Shown: one piece after another, positions 54,331 to 61,525 of the stretch
Numbering within the stretch: the stretch's first letter is position 1
Layout of the letters: each line of letters opens with the position of its first letter
DNA from: UMGS1933 sp045593405
GTDB lineage: Bacteria; Bacillota; Clostridia; TANB77; CAG-508
DNA: 64,000 nt
Assembly (NCBI GenBank): GCA_045593405.1
Contig: JAZNWN010000003.1
Location: 1 to 64,000 of the forward strand
Direction: 5' to 3'
Made by a program: the position numbers and the translations under genes
Notes under the pieces: generated by a model
The model's database searches: none
The model's input: the letters and a program-made list of their open reading frames with translations, nothing else
What the model was told of the DNA's origin: nothing

Positions 54331-54921
54331 ATGTTTAATATAGGAGATAAAGTAGTTTACCCAATGCACGGTGCAGGAGTTATTGAGGGAATAGAGGAAA
54401 AGAACGTATTAGGAGAAAAACAAAACTATTATATTATAAAAATGCCAGGTGAAGTTAAAGTAATGGTTCCAACAGCTAAAGCAGCAGATGTTGGAGTTAG
54501 AGATATTATAGATAGTAATACTGCAAGTAAGGTGTTTCAAGTATTAGAAACAAATTCTACAGAAATGTCTATGAATTGGAATAAAAGATATAGAGATAAT
54601 ATGGAAAAAATGAAAAGTGGAGACATATATGAAGTTGCTGATGTTGTTAGAAATTTAAGTTTTAAACAAAAAGAAAAAGGACTTTCAACAGGAGAAAAGA
54701 AAATGCTTTTAAATGCAAAACAAATATTAGTTAGTGAACTTACACTTGCAGAAAATTCTAAAAAAGAAGATATTGAAGAGATAGTAAATAGTAAAATAGA
54801 CCTTTCTTTCATAGAATATAATAAATCTGATATTGTAGGAAATGTAGAAACTGCAGGAAAAACAATGAAGAAATTTATTTCTTTTGATTCAGTAGGTGGA
54901 ACAAGTGAAGATATAGGTTAA
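54331..54921 (+). CDS. CarD-family transcriptional regulator
   Basis: CarD/CdnL proteins bind the RNA polymerase beta subunit and stabilise open complexes, often at rRNA promoters. The 196-residue product has the N-terminal RNA polymerase-interacting Tudor-like domain (FNIGDKVVYPMHGAGVIEGI) and a helical C-terminal DNA-binding domain (KRYRDNMEKMKSGDIYEVAD, then KEKGLSTGEKKMLLNAKQIL). A terminator follows. Confidence 0.9.
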   Translation: MFNIGDKVVYPMHGAGVIEGIEEKNVLGEKQNYYIIKMPGEVKVMVPTAKAADVGVRDIIDSNTASKVFQVLETNSTEMSMNWNKRYRDNMEKMKSGDIYEVADVVRNLSFKQKEKGLSTGEKKMLLNAKQILVSELTLAENSKKEDIEEIVNSKIDLSFIEYNKSDIVGNVETAGKTMKKFISFDSVGGTSEDIG

Positions 54922-54931
54922 AATATAAATA

Positions 54932-54963
54932 AAGGCCCTAAGAAATTAGGGCTTTGTTTTTTT
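54932..54963 (+). terminator. Terminator after carD
   Basis: AAGGCCCTAA/TTAGGGCTTT with a GAAA loop is followed by TTTTTTT. Confidence 0.88.
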
Positions 54964-55027
54964 GAAAAGGAAGGAAAAAAAAAATAGTTGTCGAATAATA
55001 TTATTATGTAAAAGAAAGGTGCTAAAA

Positions 55028-56803
55028 ATGGTGAGATATAGTGATGATATAATTGAAGAAGTTATAAATAGTAATGATATCGTAGATGTAGTATCACAAT
55101 ATGTTACACTAAAAAGAAGCGGGAGAAACTTTTTGGGATTATGCCCATTTCATAAAGAAAAGACTCCTTCTTTTTCTGTTTCACCAGATAAACAAATTTT
55201 CCATTGCTTTGGATGTGGAGTTGGAGGAAATGTAGTACATTTTGTTAGTAAAATTGAAAGTTTAAATTTTAGAGAAAGCTTAGAAACACTTGCAGAAAAA
55301 GCCGGAATTACATTGCCAACTATTGATAGTGGAGAAGATTCTAAAAGACAAGAATTAAAAGAAAAAATATATAAAATTAATGATTTGGTTGCTACATTGT
55401 ATCATGAAACACTATATCAACCAATAGCAAAACCAGCGCAAGAATATGTGAAGAAAAGAAAATTAGATAATAGAACTTTAATAAATTTTAAAATTGGATA
55501 TGCACCAAACCAAAATGTTTTATATAAATTTCTAAGAGAAAAAGGCTTTAATGAAGAAGAAATATTAGCATCTACACTAGTAAAAAAATATAACAATAGT
55601 TATATAGATTCATTTAAAAACAGACTTATGTTTCCAATTTCAGATGTAAGAAACAGAGTAATAGCTTTTGGGGGAAGAGTGCTTGATAATTCTTTACCCA
55701 AATATATAAATTCTCCTGATACAGTTGTATATAATAAAGGAAGAAATTTATATGGTCTAAATGTTGCAAAAAACTCAAAATTGGACAAAATGATTATTGT
55801 TGAAGGCTATATGGATGCAGTATCTCTACATCAAAGAGGAATACCAAATGTTGTAGCATCACTTGGAACTGCACTTACAGAAAATCAAGGAAGACTATTG
55901 AGAAAATATTCAGAAAAAATAATTATATCATACGATTCAGATGGAGCTGGACAGGCAGCAACTTTACGAGGATTAGAAATTTTGAAAAACATTGGTTGTG
56001 ATGTAAGAATTCTTCAAATGGAAGGAGCAAAGGATCCGGATGAGTATGTTATAAAATATGGAAATGGTAGATTTAATTTACTTGTCGAAAATGCAATCTC
56101 TTTAGTAGAATTCAAAGTAAAAGTATTAAAGAAAAGTTTGGATTTACAACATGTAAATGATAAAATTAAGTTTTTAAAAGAAACTGCTAAAATATTACAG
56201 AAAATAGATAGCAAAATTGAATTAGAGATTTATTTGGATAAAATATCTAAAGAATATAATATTTCAAAAGAAGCTATATACGCAGAAATAAATAAACAAA
56301 GTAGCAATAAAATAGGAAGTAAAATATTAGAAAAAAATAAAAGTATTGTAACTAAAAAAGAAAATAATAAAATACCGGTAGTATTGCAAAAAAGAGAAAA
56401 TGCGATTATTGCATTATTAATAAATGGTGATAAATCTGTATATGAACAAATAAAAAATAGAATTTTACCAAGTGACTTGAAACTTGAAGTAAACAAAAAA
56501 ATTGTGGAAAAAGTGTATAGTGAATACGAAAAAAATAGAATTATTGCAAATAACATATTAGATTTATTTACAGATGACCAAGAATCTATAAATAAACTTA
56601 CAGAAATAATGGCAGATGAATATCAGCAACAAGTTGATAAAAAAACAATAGATAGCATTATAAATATTTATGAAAAAGAAAAATTAACACTTTTAAAAAG
56701 TGAAATTATACAAAAACTAAAAGAAACTGATGACTTAAATATAAAAAAAGTATTAGAACAAGAACTAAATGATATAATAATAAAGCTTACAAAAATAAAA
56801 TAG
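55028..56803 (+). CDS. dnaG: DNA primase
   Basis: Primase makes RNA primers for replication. The 591-residue product has the CHC2 zinc finger (CPFHKEKTPSFSVSPDKQ and CFGCGVGGN), the RNA polymerase basic motif region, TOPRIM segments (IIVEGYMDAVSLHQRGI and SYDSDGAGQAA, KDPDEYV) and a helicase-binding C-terminal domain. I chose the ATG at 55028 (MVRYSDDIIEEV) after an AAAGGTG. rpoD follows nine bases later, the macromolecular-synthesis operon order. Confidence 0.95.
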   Translation: MVRYSDDIIEEVINSNDIVDVVSQYVTLKRSGRNFLGLCPFHKEKTPSFSVSPDKQIFHCFGCGVGGNVVHFVSKIESLNFRESLETLAEKAGITLPTIDSGEDSKRQELKEKIYKINDLVATLYHETLYQPIAKPAQEYVKKRKLDNRTLINFKIGYAPNQNVLYKFLREKGFNEEEILASTLVKKYNNSYIDSFKNRLMFPISDVRNRVIAFGGRVLDNSLPKYINSPDTVVYNKGRNLYGLNVAKNSKLDKMIIVEGYMDAVSLHQRGIPNVVASLGTALTENQGRLLRKYSEKIIISYDSDGAGQAATLRGLEILKNIGCDVRILQMEGAKDPDEYVIKYGNGRFNLLVENAISLVEFKVKVLKKSLDLQHVNDKIKFLKETAKILQKIDSKIELEIYLDKISKEYNISKEAIYAEINKQSSNKIGSKILEKNKSIVTKKENNKIPVVLQKRENAIIALLINGDKSVYEQIKNRILPSDLKLEVNKKIVEKVYSEYEKNRIIANNILDLFTDDQESINKLTEIMADEYQQQVDKKTIDSIINIYEKEKLTLLKSEIIQKLKETDDLNIKKVLEQELNDIIIKLTKIK

Positions 56804-56812
56804 GAGGGTAAG

Positions 56813-57955
56813 ATGGAAAAGGAAGAAAAAAAGAAAAACAAAGTAACAGATGAAGTAGAGAAAATTGAAAATAATGATGATACAAATAAAAAAGTTGATG
56901 AAATACTAAAAAAAGCAAAGGAAAAAGGAAAGATTACTTATGGGGAACTTGCAAGTGAACTTGGAGAAGCAGATGCAGAGCAAATAGATAAAGTGTTTGA
57001 TAAGATGGAAGCTTTGGGAGTTGACATTTCAAAAGATGACGATTTAGAAGAACCAGACCTAGAAGATTTACAAGAAGTTGAAGATATTCCATTAGAAGAC
57101 ATTAATACTATGAATTTTGAAGGTATTAATGTTGATGACCCAGTAAGAATGTATTTAAGAGAAATAGGTAAAATTCCATTATTATCTTTTGACGAAGAAG
57201 CAGACCTTGCAAAAAAAGTAATGGAGGGAGATGAAGAAGCAAAGCAAAAACTTTCTGAATCTAACCTAAGACTTGTTGTAAGTATTGCTAAAAAATATGT
57301 TGGAAGAGGTATGCTTTTCTTAGATTTAATTCAAGAAGGGAATATGGGTCTGATTAAAGCAGTAGAAAAATTTGACTATACAAAAGGATATAAATTTAGT
57401 ACTTATGCTACATGGTGGATAAGACAAGCTATAACAAGAGCTATAGCAGATCAAGCAAGAACAATAAGAATACCGGTACACATGGTAGAGACAATAAATA
57501 AATTAATTCGTACGTCAAGACACTTACTTCAACAAATGGGGAGAGAACCTACTCCTGAAGAAATAGCAGCAGAAATGGAAATATCAGTTGAAAAAGTAAT
57601 GGAAATACAAAAAATAGCACAAGATCCTGTGTCTTTAGAAACACCAATAGGAGAAGAAGATGATAGCCATTTAGGAGATTTTATACAAGATGAGGACAGT
57701 CCAGCACCACAAGATTCAGCTGCATATACATTGCTTAGAGAACAACTAGAAGATGTGATGAACACATTAACACCAAGAGAAGCAAAAGTATTAAAATTAA
57801 GATTTGGATTAGAAGATGGAAGGCCAAGAACTCTAGAAGAGGTAGGAAAAGAGTTCATGGTTACAAGAGAAAGAATAAGACAAATAGAAGCAAAAGCACT
57901 AAGAAAATTAAGACATCCAAGCAGAAGTAAAAAATTAAGAGATTATATGAATTAA
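56813..57955 (+). CDS. rpoD: RNA polymerase primary sigma factor
   Basis: This is the housekeeping sigma factor (SigA). The 380-residue product has region 1.1, region 1.2 (DPVRMYLREIGKIPLLS), region 2 (NLRLVVSIAKKYVGRGMLFL, then YKFSTYATWWIRQAI), region 3 and region 4 (LEEVGKEFMVTRERIRQIEA). The promoters proposed in this window fit its expected TTGACA/TATAAT specificity. AGGAGGG precedes the ATG. Confidence 0.97.
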   Translation: MEKEEKKKNKVTDEVEKIENNDDTNKKVDEILKKAKEKGKITYGELASELGEADAEQIDKVFDKMEALGVDISKDDDLEEPDLEDLQEVEDIPLEDINTMNFEGINVDDPVRMYLREIGKIPLLSFDEEADLAKKVMEGDEEAKQKLSESNLRLVVSIAKKYVGRGMLFLDLIQEGNMGLIKAVEKFDYTKGYKFSTYATWWIRQAITRAIADQARTIRIPVHMVETINKLIRTSRHLLQQMGREPTPEEIAAEMEISVEKVMEIQKIAQDPVSLETPIGEEDDSHLGDFIQDEDSPAPQDSAAYTLLREQLEDVMNTLTPREAKVLKLRFGLEDGRPRTLEEVGKEFMVTRERIRQIEAKALRKLRHPSRSKKLRDYMN

Positions 57956-57957
57956 AT

Positions 57958-57990
57958 GTAGAGGCTGGTCAAGACCAGCCTCCATTTTTA
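57958..57990 (+). terminator. GTAGAGG palindromic element, copy 16, acting as rpoD terminator
   Basis: GTAGAGGCTGGTCAAGACCA followed by GCCTCC and ATTTTTA. The flank change (GTAGAGG for GTAGGGG) is matched by CCTC on the other arm, a compensated substitution. Confidence 0.82.
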
Positions 57991-58048
57991 AGTAACATGC
58001 CGTTCCTATTTCCAAAGTTAATCTTAAGTAAAATTTATCCTATAAGGC

Positions 58049-58077
58049 TTGAAAACATAATAATAAGTTGATATAAT
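58049..58077 (+). promoter_or_regulatory. Promoter of the radical SAM gene
   Basis: TTGAAA and TATAAT are separated by 17 bases. A small hairpin, CTAAGGT/ACCTTAG, at 58089-58106 lies in the leader. Confidence 0.68.
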
Positions 58078-58137
58078 AATTATGTAATCTAAGGTGGTAA
58101 CCTTAGAAATTTTTTAATTATTAAGAAAGGACAAAAA

Positions 58138-58977
58138 ATGTTACCAAGAAAAGCATTAAAATGTGGTATTGTGCCACATCCACTTGAATATGAAGATCTT
58201 CGGCAAATTTATTTCTTGCTAACGTATGCATGCAACAAAGCTTGCCCATACTGTATTGAACCGAATGTTCATTCAAAAAAATACATGAACGAAGAAAGTT
58301 TTGTTACGGGTATGAAAATTGCAAAAGAATTAGATTTTAAAACGCTTTACCTTCATGGTGGAGAACCTACGGTGCATCCAGATGTTGTCAAATATGCAGA
58401 ATTGGCAAAAAATGAAGGATTTCATGTGAATATGTTTACAAATGGATTTCGTCAAGATGTATTGGAGAAATTAGATGGAATCGTTGACGAAATTAGATTC
58501 TCATACGAACCTGGTTTGGAGTTTATGCTCAATGATCAAGCTACATGGAAATCGAGAATTAAATTGTACCTTATGGCAACAACAGAGAGCTATCCTACAG
58601 AAGATAGTTTAATAAAGGTTGTAAATCAAGCACTCGATTTAGGTATGGGTGTAAAGGTCAGAACTTTAAATCCAGTTAATCCATATTCATACAAATACCA
58701 ATTTGTACCGTATTTACATCGGCGCCTGTTGAATATACCTGAGAAAGACATCTTCTGTGATGGCAATAAAGCTGCATATCGACTAGAGAATGGTGTAATT
58801 GTTCGATTGGGTAATATGCAGTTGAATCCGGGACACTTGAAGTATAGTGTTGATCCAGATGGGGTTCTGCATAGTCGTTTTACACATTCGGACCGTGCAT
58901 TAATTGTTCCTGAACACAATATTGAGGCAGAAAAAACACTGTTTGAGCCGTTGATTGAGAAACTAAGAAAGCTCTAA
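58138..58977 (+). CDS. Radical SAM protein (probable acquired gene)
   Basis: The 279-residue minimal radical SAM enzyme has the cluster motif CNKACPYC (C32, C36, C39), LHGGEPTVHP matching the GGE SAM-binding motif, and FTNGF. No SPASM or other C-terminal cluster domain is visible. The substrate is unknown. No RiPP precursor is evident next to it. Codon use is mixed, and codons 22 and 195 are CGG in the zero frame (58201-58203, 58720-58722); a +1 shift at codon 22 soon hits a stop. It is monocistronic with its own promoter and terminator. Confidence 0.75.
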   Translation: MLPRKALKCGIVPHPLEYEDLRQIYFLLTYACNKACPYCIEPNVHSKKYMNEESFVTGMKIAKELDFKTLYLHGGEPTVHPDVVKYAELAKNEGFHVNMFTNGFRQDVLEKLDGIVDEIRFSYEPGLEFMLNDQATWKSRIKLYLMATTESYPTEDSLIKVVNQALDLGMGVKVRTLNPVNPYSYKYQFVPYLHRRLLNIPEKDIFCDGNKAAYRLENGVIVRLGNMQLNPGHLKYSVDPDGVLHSRFTHSDRALIVPEHNIEAEKTLFEPLIEKLRKL

Positions 58978-58994
58978 GGTTCACCAAAGTCCTT

Positions 58995-59037
58995 CTCCTG
59001 CAACCTCACATGAGGTTGCAGGAGTTTATTGGTTTTT
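58995..59037 (+). terminator. Terminator of the radical SAM gene
   Basis: CTCCTGCAACCTCA/TGAGGTTGCAGGAG is a 14-base perfect stem followed by TTTATTGGTTTTT. Confidence 0.87.
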
Positions 59038-59131
59038 AATGCAATAGGGATACAAAAAAGATTGCAAACCATGAAAAAATATCGTTATCGTTACTGCTTA
59101 GTAAATATTTTGAAAAATTCGTTTTAAATAT

Positions 59132-59160
59132 TTGACAAAATATTTAATATATGGTAAAAT
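59132..59160 (+). promoter_or_regulatory. Promoter of rplU-rpmA
   Basis: TTGACA and TAAAAT are separated by 17 bases. The preceding 100 bases (59038-59131) show nothing I can name. Confidence 0.75.
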
Positions 59161-59164
59161 ATTC

Positions 59165-59262
59165 ATCTGTAAGCCGCTTGAGTTAGGTTTAAAAGCAATA
59201 CATATGCTACCTAAAATATAAACTTAGCGAGTATTAAAAGAAAGTAGAGGTGCTTTTCGATA
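59165..59262 (+). promoter_or_regulatory. Probable L21 leader
   Basis: The 5' untranslated region has GTAAGCCGCTTGAG, TTAGGT and ACCTAA arms around AAAGCAATACATATGCT. Structured leaders in front of rplU are known in Firmicutes (the L21 autoregulatory element). Identity is inferred from position and partial shape, not from a full match. Confidence 0.5.
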
Positions 59263-59607
59263 ATGTATGCAATAATCGAAGCTTGTGGAAAGCAATACAA
59301 AGTATTAAAAGGAGAAACAGTATTCTTTGAAAAATTAGATGTTGAAGAAGGAAAGAAAGTTACTTTTGATAAAGTAATGCTAGTATCTGATGACAAAGAA
59401 GTAAAAGTTGGAAATCCTTATGTAAAAGGTGTGAAAGTAGAAGGTAAAGTTGTATCACACGGTAAAGGTAAAAAAATAATTGTTTTCAAAATGAAAGCTA
59501 AAAAGAATGAAAGAAAAAAACAAGGACATAGACAACCATACACAAAAGTAGAAATTACTGCTATAAAATTACCAGCAGCTAAAAAAGAAGTAAAAGTAGA
59601 AGAATAA
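59263..59607 (+). CDS. rplU: 50S ribosomal protein L21
   Basis: L21 binds 23S rRNA near L20. The 114-residue product starts MYAIIEACGKQYKVLKGE and has the GKGKKIIVFKMKAKKNERKK and QGHRQPYTKVEI blocks. rpmA follows after 45 bases; the prp (ysxB) protease gene that usually lies between them in Firmicutes is absent. Confidence 0.96.
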   Translation: MYAIIEACGKQYKVLKGETVFFEKLDVEEGKKVTFDKVMLVSDDKEVKVGNPYVKGVKVEGKVVSHGKGKKIIVFKMKAKKNERKKQGHRQPYTKVEITAIKLPAAKKEVKVEE

Positions 59608-59652
59608 TTTATCGTATAGAAAAACCATAAATACGAGAGGAGTGAATTTTAA

Positions 59653-59913
59653 ATGGCACATAAAAAAGGTCAAGGTAGTGTTAAGAACGGAAGAGACAGT
59701 GAGTCAAAACGTTTAGGTGTGAAAAGAGCAGATGGACAATTTGTTCTTGCAGGAAATATATTAATAAGACAAAGAGGAACAAAAGTATATCCAGGAACAA
59801 ATGTAGGAAAAGGTAGTGATGATACACTATTTGCATTAGTAGATGGAACTGTAAAATTTGAAAGAAAAGGTAGAGACAAAAAACAAGTAAGTGTTTACCC
59901 AGTAGAAGAATAA
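59653..59913 (+). CDS. rpmA: 50S ribosomal protein L27 without N-terminal extension
   Basis: L27 reaches the peptidyl transferase centre with its N-terminus. The 86-residue product starts directly MAHKKGQGSVKNGRDSESKR. It lacks the cleavable extension found in many Firmicutes, which Prp protease must remove. The missing prp gene upstream fits this. GAGAGGAGTG lies upstream of the ATG. Confidence 0.96.
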   Translation: MAHKKGQGSVKNGRDSESKRLGVKRADGQFVLAGNILIRQRGTKVYPGTNVGKGSDDTLFALVDGTVKFERKGRDKKQVSVYPVEE

Positions 59914-59918
59914 TATAA

Positions 59919-59955
59919 AAAAACAGATGTGATATTAATTACATCTGTTTTTTTA
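59919..59955 (+). terminator. Terminator after rpmA
   Basis: AAACAGATGTGAT/ATTACATCTGTTT is followed by TTTTTAT. Confidence 0.9.
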
Positions 59956-59980
59956 TATGAAAATTATTTACTCCCATTTG

Positions 59981-60010
59981 TTGCATCAAACCAAATTTTT
60001 AGAGTATAAT
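59981..60010 (+). promoter_or_regulatory. Probable promoter of glyA
   Basis: TTGCAT and TATAAT are separated by 18 bases. Confidence 0.55.
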
Positions 60011-60078
60011 GTTTACAGTTTAAAAAAATTAGTATATAATTCTAAAATAAGTTTATATAAAAAATGGAGGTAATATTT

Positions 60079-61317
60079 ATGCCAAGTTTTGAAAATTTAA
60101 AAAATGAAGATAAAGAAGTATATAATGCAATAGAAAATGAATTAAAAAGACAACAAAATAAAATAGAGCTTATAGCATCTGAAAATTTTACAAGTAACTC
60201 AGTAATGGAAGCTATGGGAAGTTATATGACCAATAAATATGCAGAAGGATATCCTGCAAATAGATATTATGGTGGATGTGAGTTTGTAGATGTAGTAGAA
60301 AATTTAGCAATAGAAAGAGCAAAAAAATTATTTGGAGCAGAACATGTAAATGTTCAACCGCATTCAGGCGCACAAGCAAATATGGCTGTGTACCAAGCAA
60401 TATTAACACCTGGGGATACAGTGTTAGGATTGAATTTATCACATGGTGGACATTTAACACATGGTAGTAAAGTAAATTCATCTGGAAAATTGTATAATTT
60501 TATAGCTTATGGAGTAAAAGAAGTAGATGGAATGATAGATTATGATGAAGTTGAAAGCTTGGCAATAGAACATAAACCAAAACTAATAGTTACAGGAGCA
60601 AGTGCTTATCCTAGAATTATTGATTTTAAAAGATTTAAAGAGATAGCGGATAAAGTTGGGGCAATGCTCATGGTAGATATGGCTCATATTGCAGGATTAG
60701 TTGCTGTAGGATTACATCCAAATCCAGTAGAATATGCAGATTTTGTTACAACAACAACACATAAGACATTAAGAGGACCAAGAGGTGGAATGATACTTTG
60801 TAAAGAAAGTTATGCAAATCAAATAGATAAAGCAGTATTTCCAGGAATTCAGGGTGGACCACTTATGCATGTGATTGCAGCAAAAGCTGTATGTTTTGGA
60901 GAAGCGCTAAAACCAGAATTTAAAATTTACCAAGAACAAGTAATAAAAAATGCAAAAGTTTTAGCAGAAGAGTTACAAAAATGTGGATTTAAACTATTAT
61001 CAGATGGAACAGATAATCATTTAATATTAATAGATTTAAGAAATAAAGGAATAACAGGAAAAGAATTAGAAGTAAGACTTGATGAAGTTGGAATAACTGT
61101 AAATAAAAATTCAATTCCATATGACCCAGAAAAACCTTCAATAACAAGTGGAATAAGAATTGGAACACCAGCAGTAACAACAAGAGGATTTAAAGAAGGA
61201 GAAATGAAAAAAATAGCTAATTTAATAAATGAGACTGTAAATAATTATGAGACAAAAAAAGATGAAATAAGGAGAGAAGTACAAAAAATTTGTAAAGAAT
61301 TTCCGATGTATGAATAA
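60079..61317 (+). CDS. glyA: Serine hydroxymethyltransferase
   Basis: This PLP enzyme interconverts serine and glycine while charging tetrahydrofolate with a one-carbon unit. The 412-residue product (ATG at 60079, GGAGG upstream) has IELIASENFTS, the PHSGAQANMAVY region, the PLP-lysine motif TTTTHKTLRGPRGG (Lys229) and GIRIGTPAVTTRGF. It is monocistronic and ends just before a family C repeat. Confidence 0.96.
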   Translation: MPSFENLKNEDKEVYNAIENELKRQQNKIELIASENFTSNSVMEAMGSYMTNKYAEGYPANRYYGGCEFVDVVENLAIERAKKLFGAEHVNVQPHSGAQANMAVYQAILTPGDTVLGLNLSHGGHLTHGSKVNSSGKLYNFIAYGVKEVDGMIDYDEVESLAIEHKPKLIVTGASAYPRIIDFKRFKEIADKVGAMLMVDMAHIAGLVAVGLHPNPVEYADFVTTTTHKTLRGPRGGMILCKESYANQIDKAVFPGIQGGPLMHVIAAKAVCFGEALKPEFKIYQEQVIKNAKVLAEELQKCGFKLLSDGTDNHLILIDLRNKGITGKELEVRLDEVGITVNKNSIPYDPEKPSITSGIRIGTPAVTTRGFKEGEMKKIANLINETVNNYETKKDEIRREVQKICKEFPMYE

Positions 61318-61329
61318 AGAATAAAATTT

Positions 61330-61458
61330 ACGGAGGCTGGGCAAGAAACCTCCTTTAATAAGGGAGGTGGCAGCCGCAGGCTGACGGAGGGTTCTTAAAA
61401 AACTAAAAAAGAACCCCAAGTCACCTGGTGGTGACAGCCCCCTTATTAAAGGGGCCCT
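61330..61458. repeat. Palindromic repeat family C, copy 3
   Basis: CCTCCTTTAATAAGGGAGG, GCAGCCGCAGGCTGACGG, AGGGTTCTT against AAGAACCCC, AGTCACCTGGTGGTGAC and CCCCCTTATTAAAGGGG. It is the most complete copy: two terminator-like hairpins face each other around the centre. Confidence 0.85.
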
Positions 61459-61525
61459 CTTGCTAATTCTTCGAAGTTTTTGAATACAAATAATAATTTC
61501 AAATGAACAAGAAAGGAAGCGTGAC

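Noticed and set aside
2121..57990. CRISPR array made of the GTAGGGG repeats
   Set aside because: Copies are scattered over tens of kilobases with no regular spacing and no spacers or cas genes.
59074..59130. 18-codon frame MKKYRYRYCLVN...
   Set aside because: No ribosome-binding site and no family resemblance; it is likely chance.
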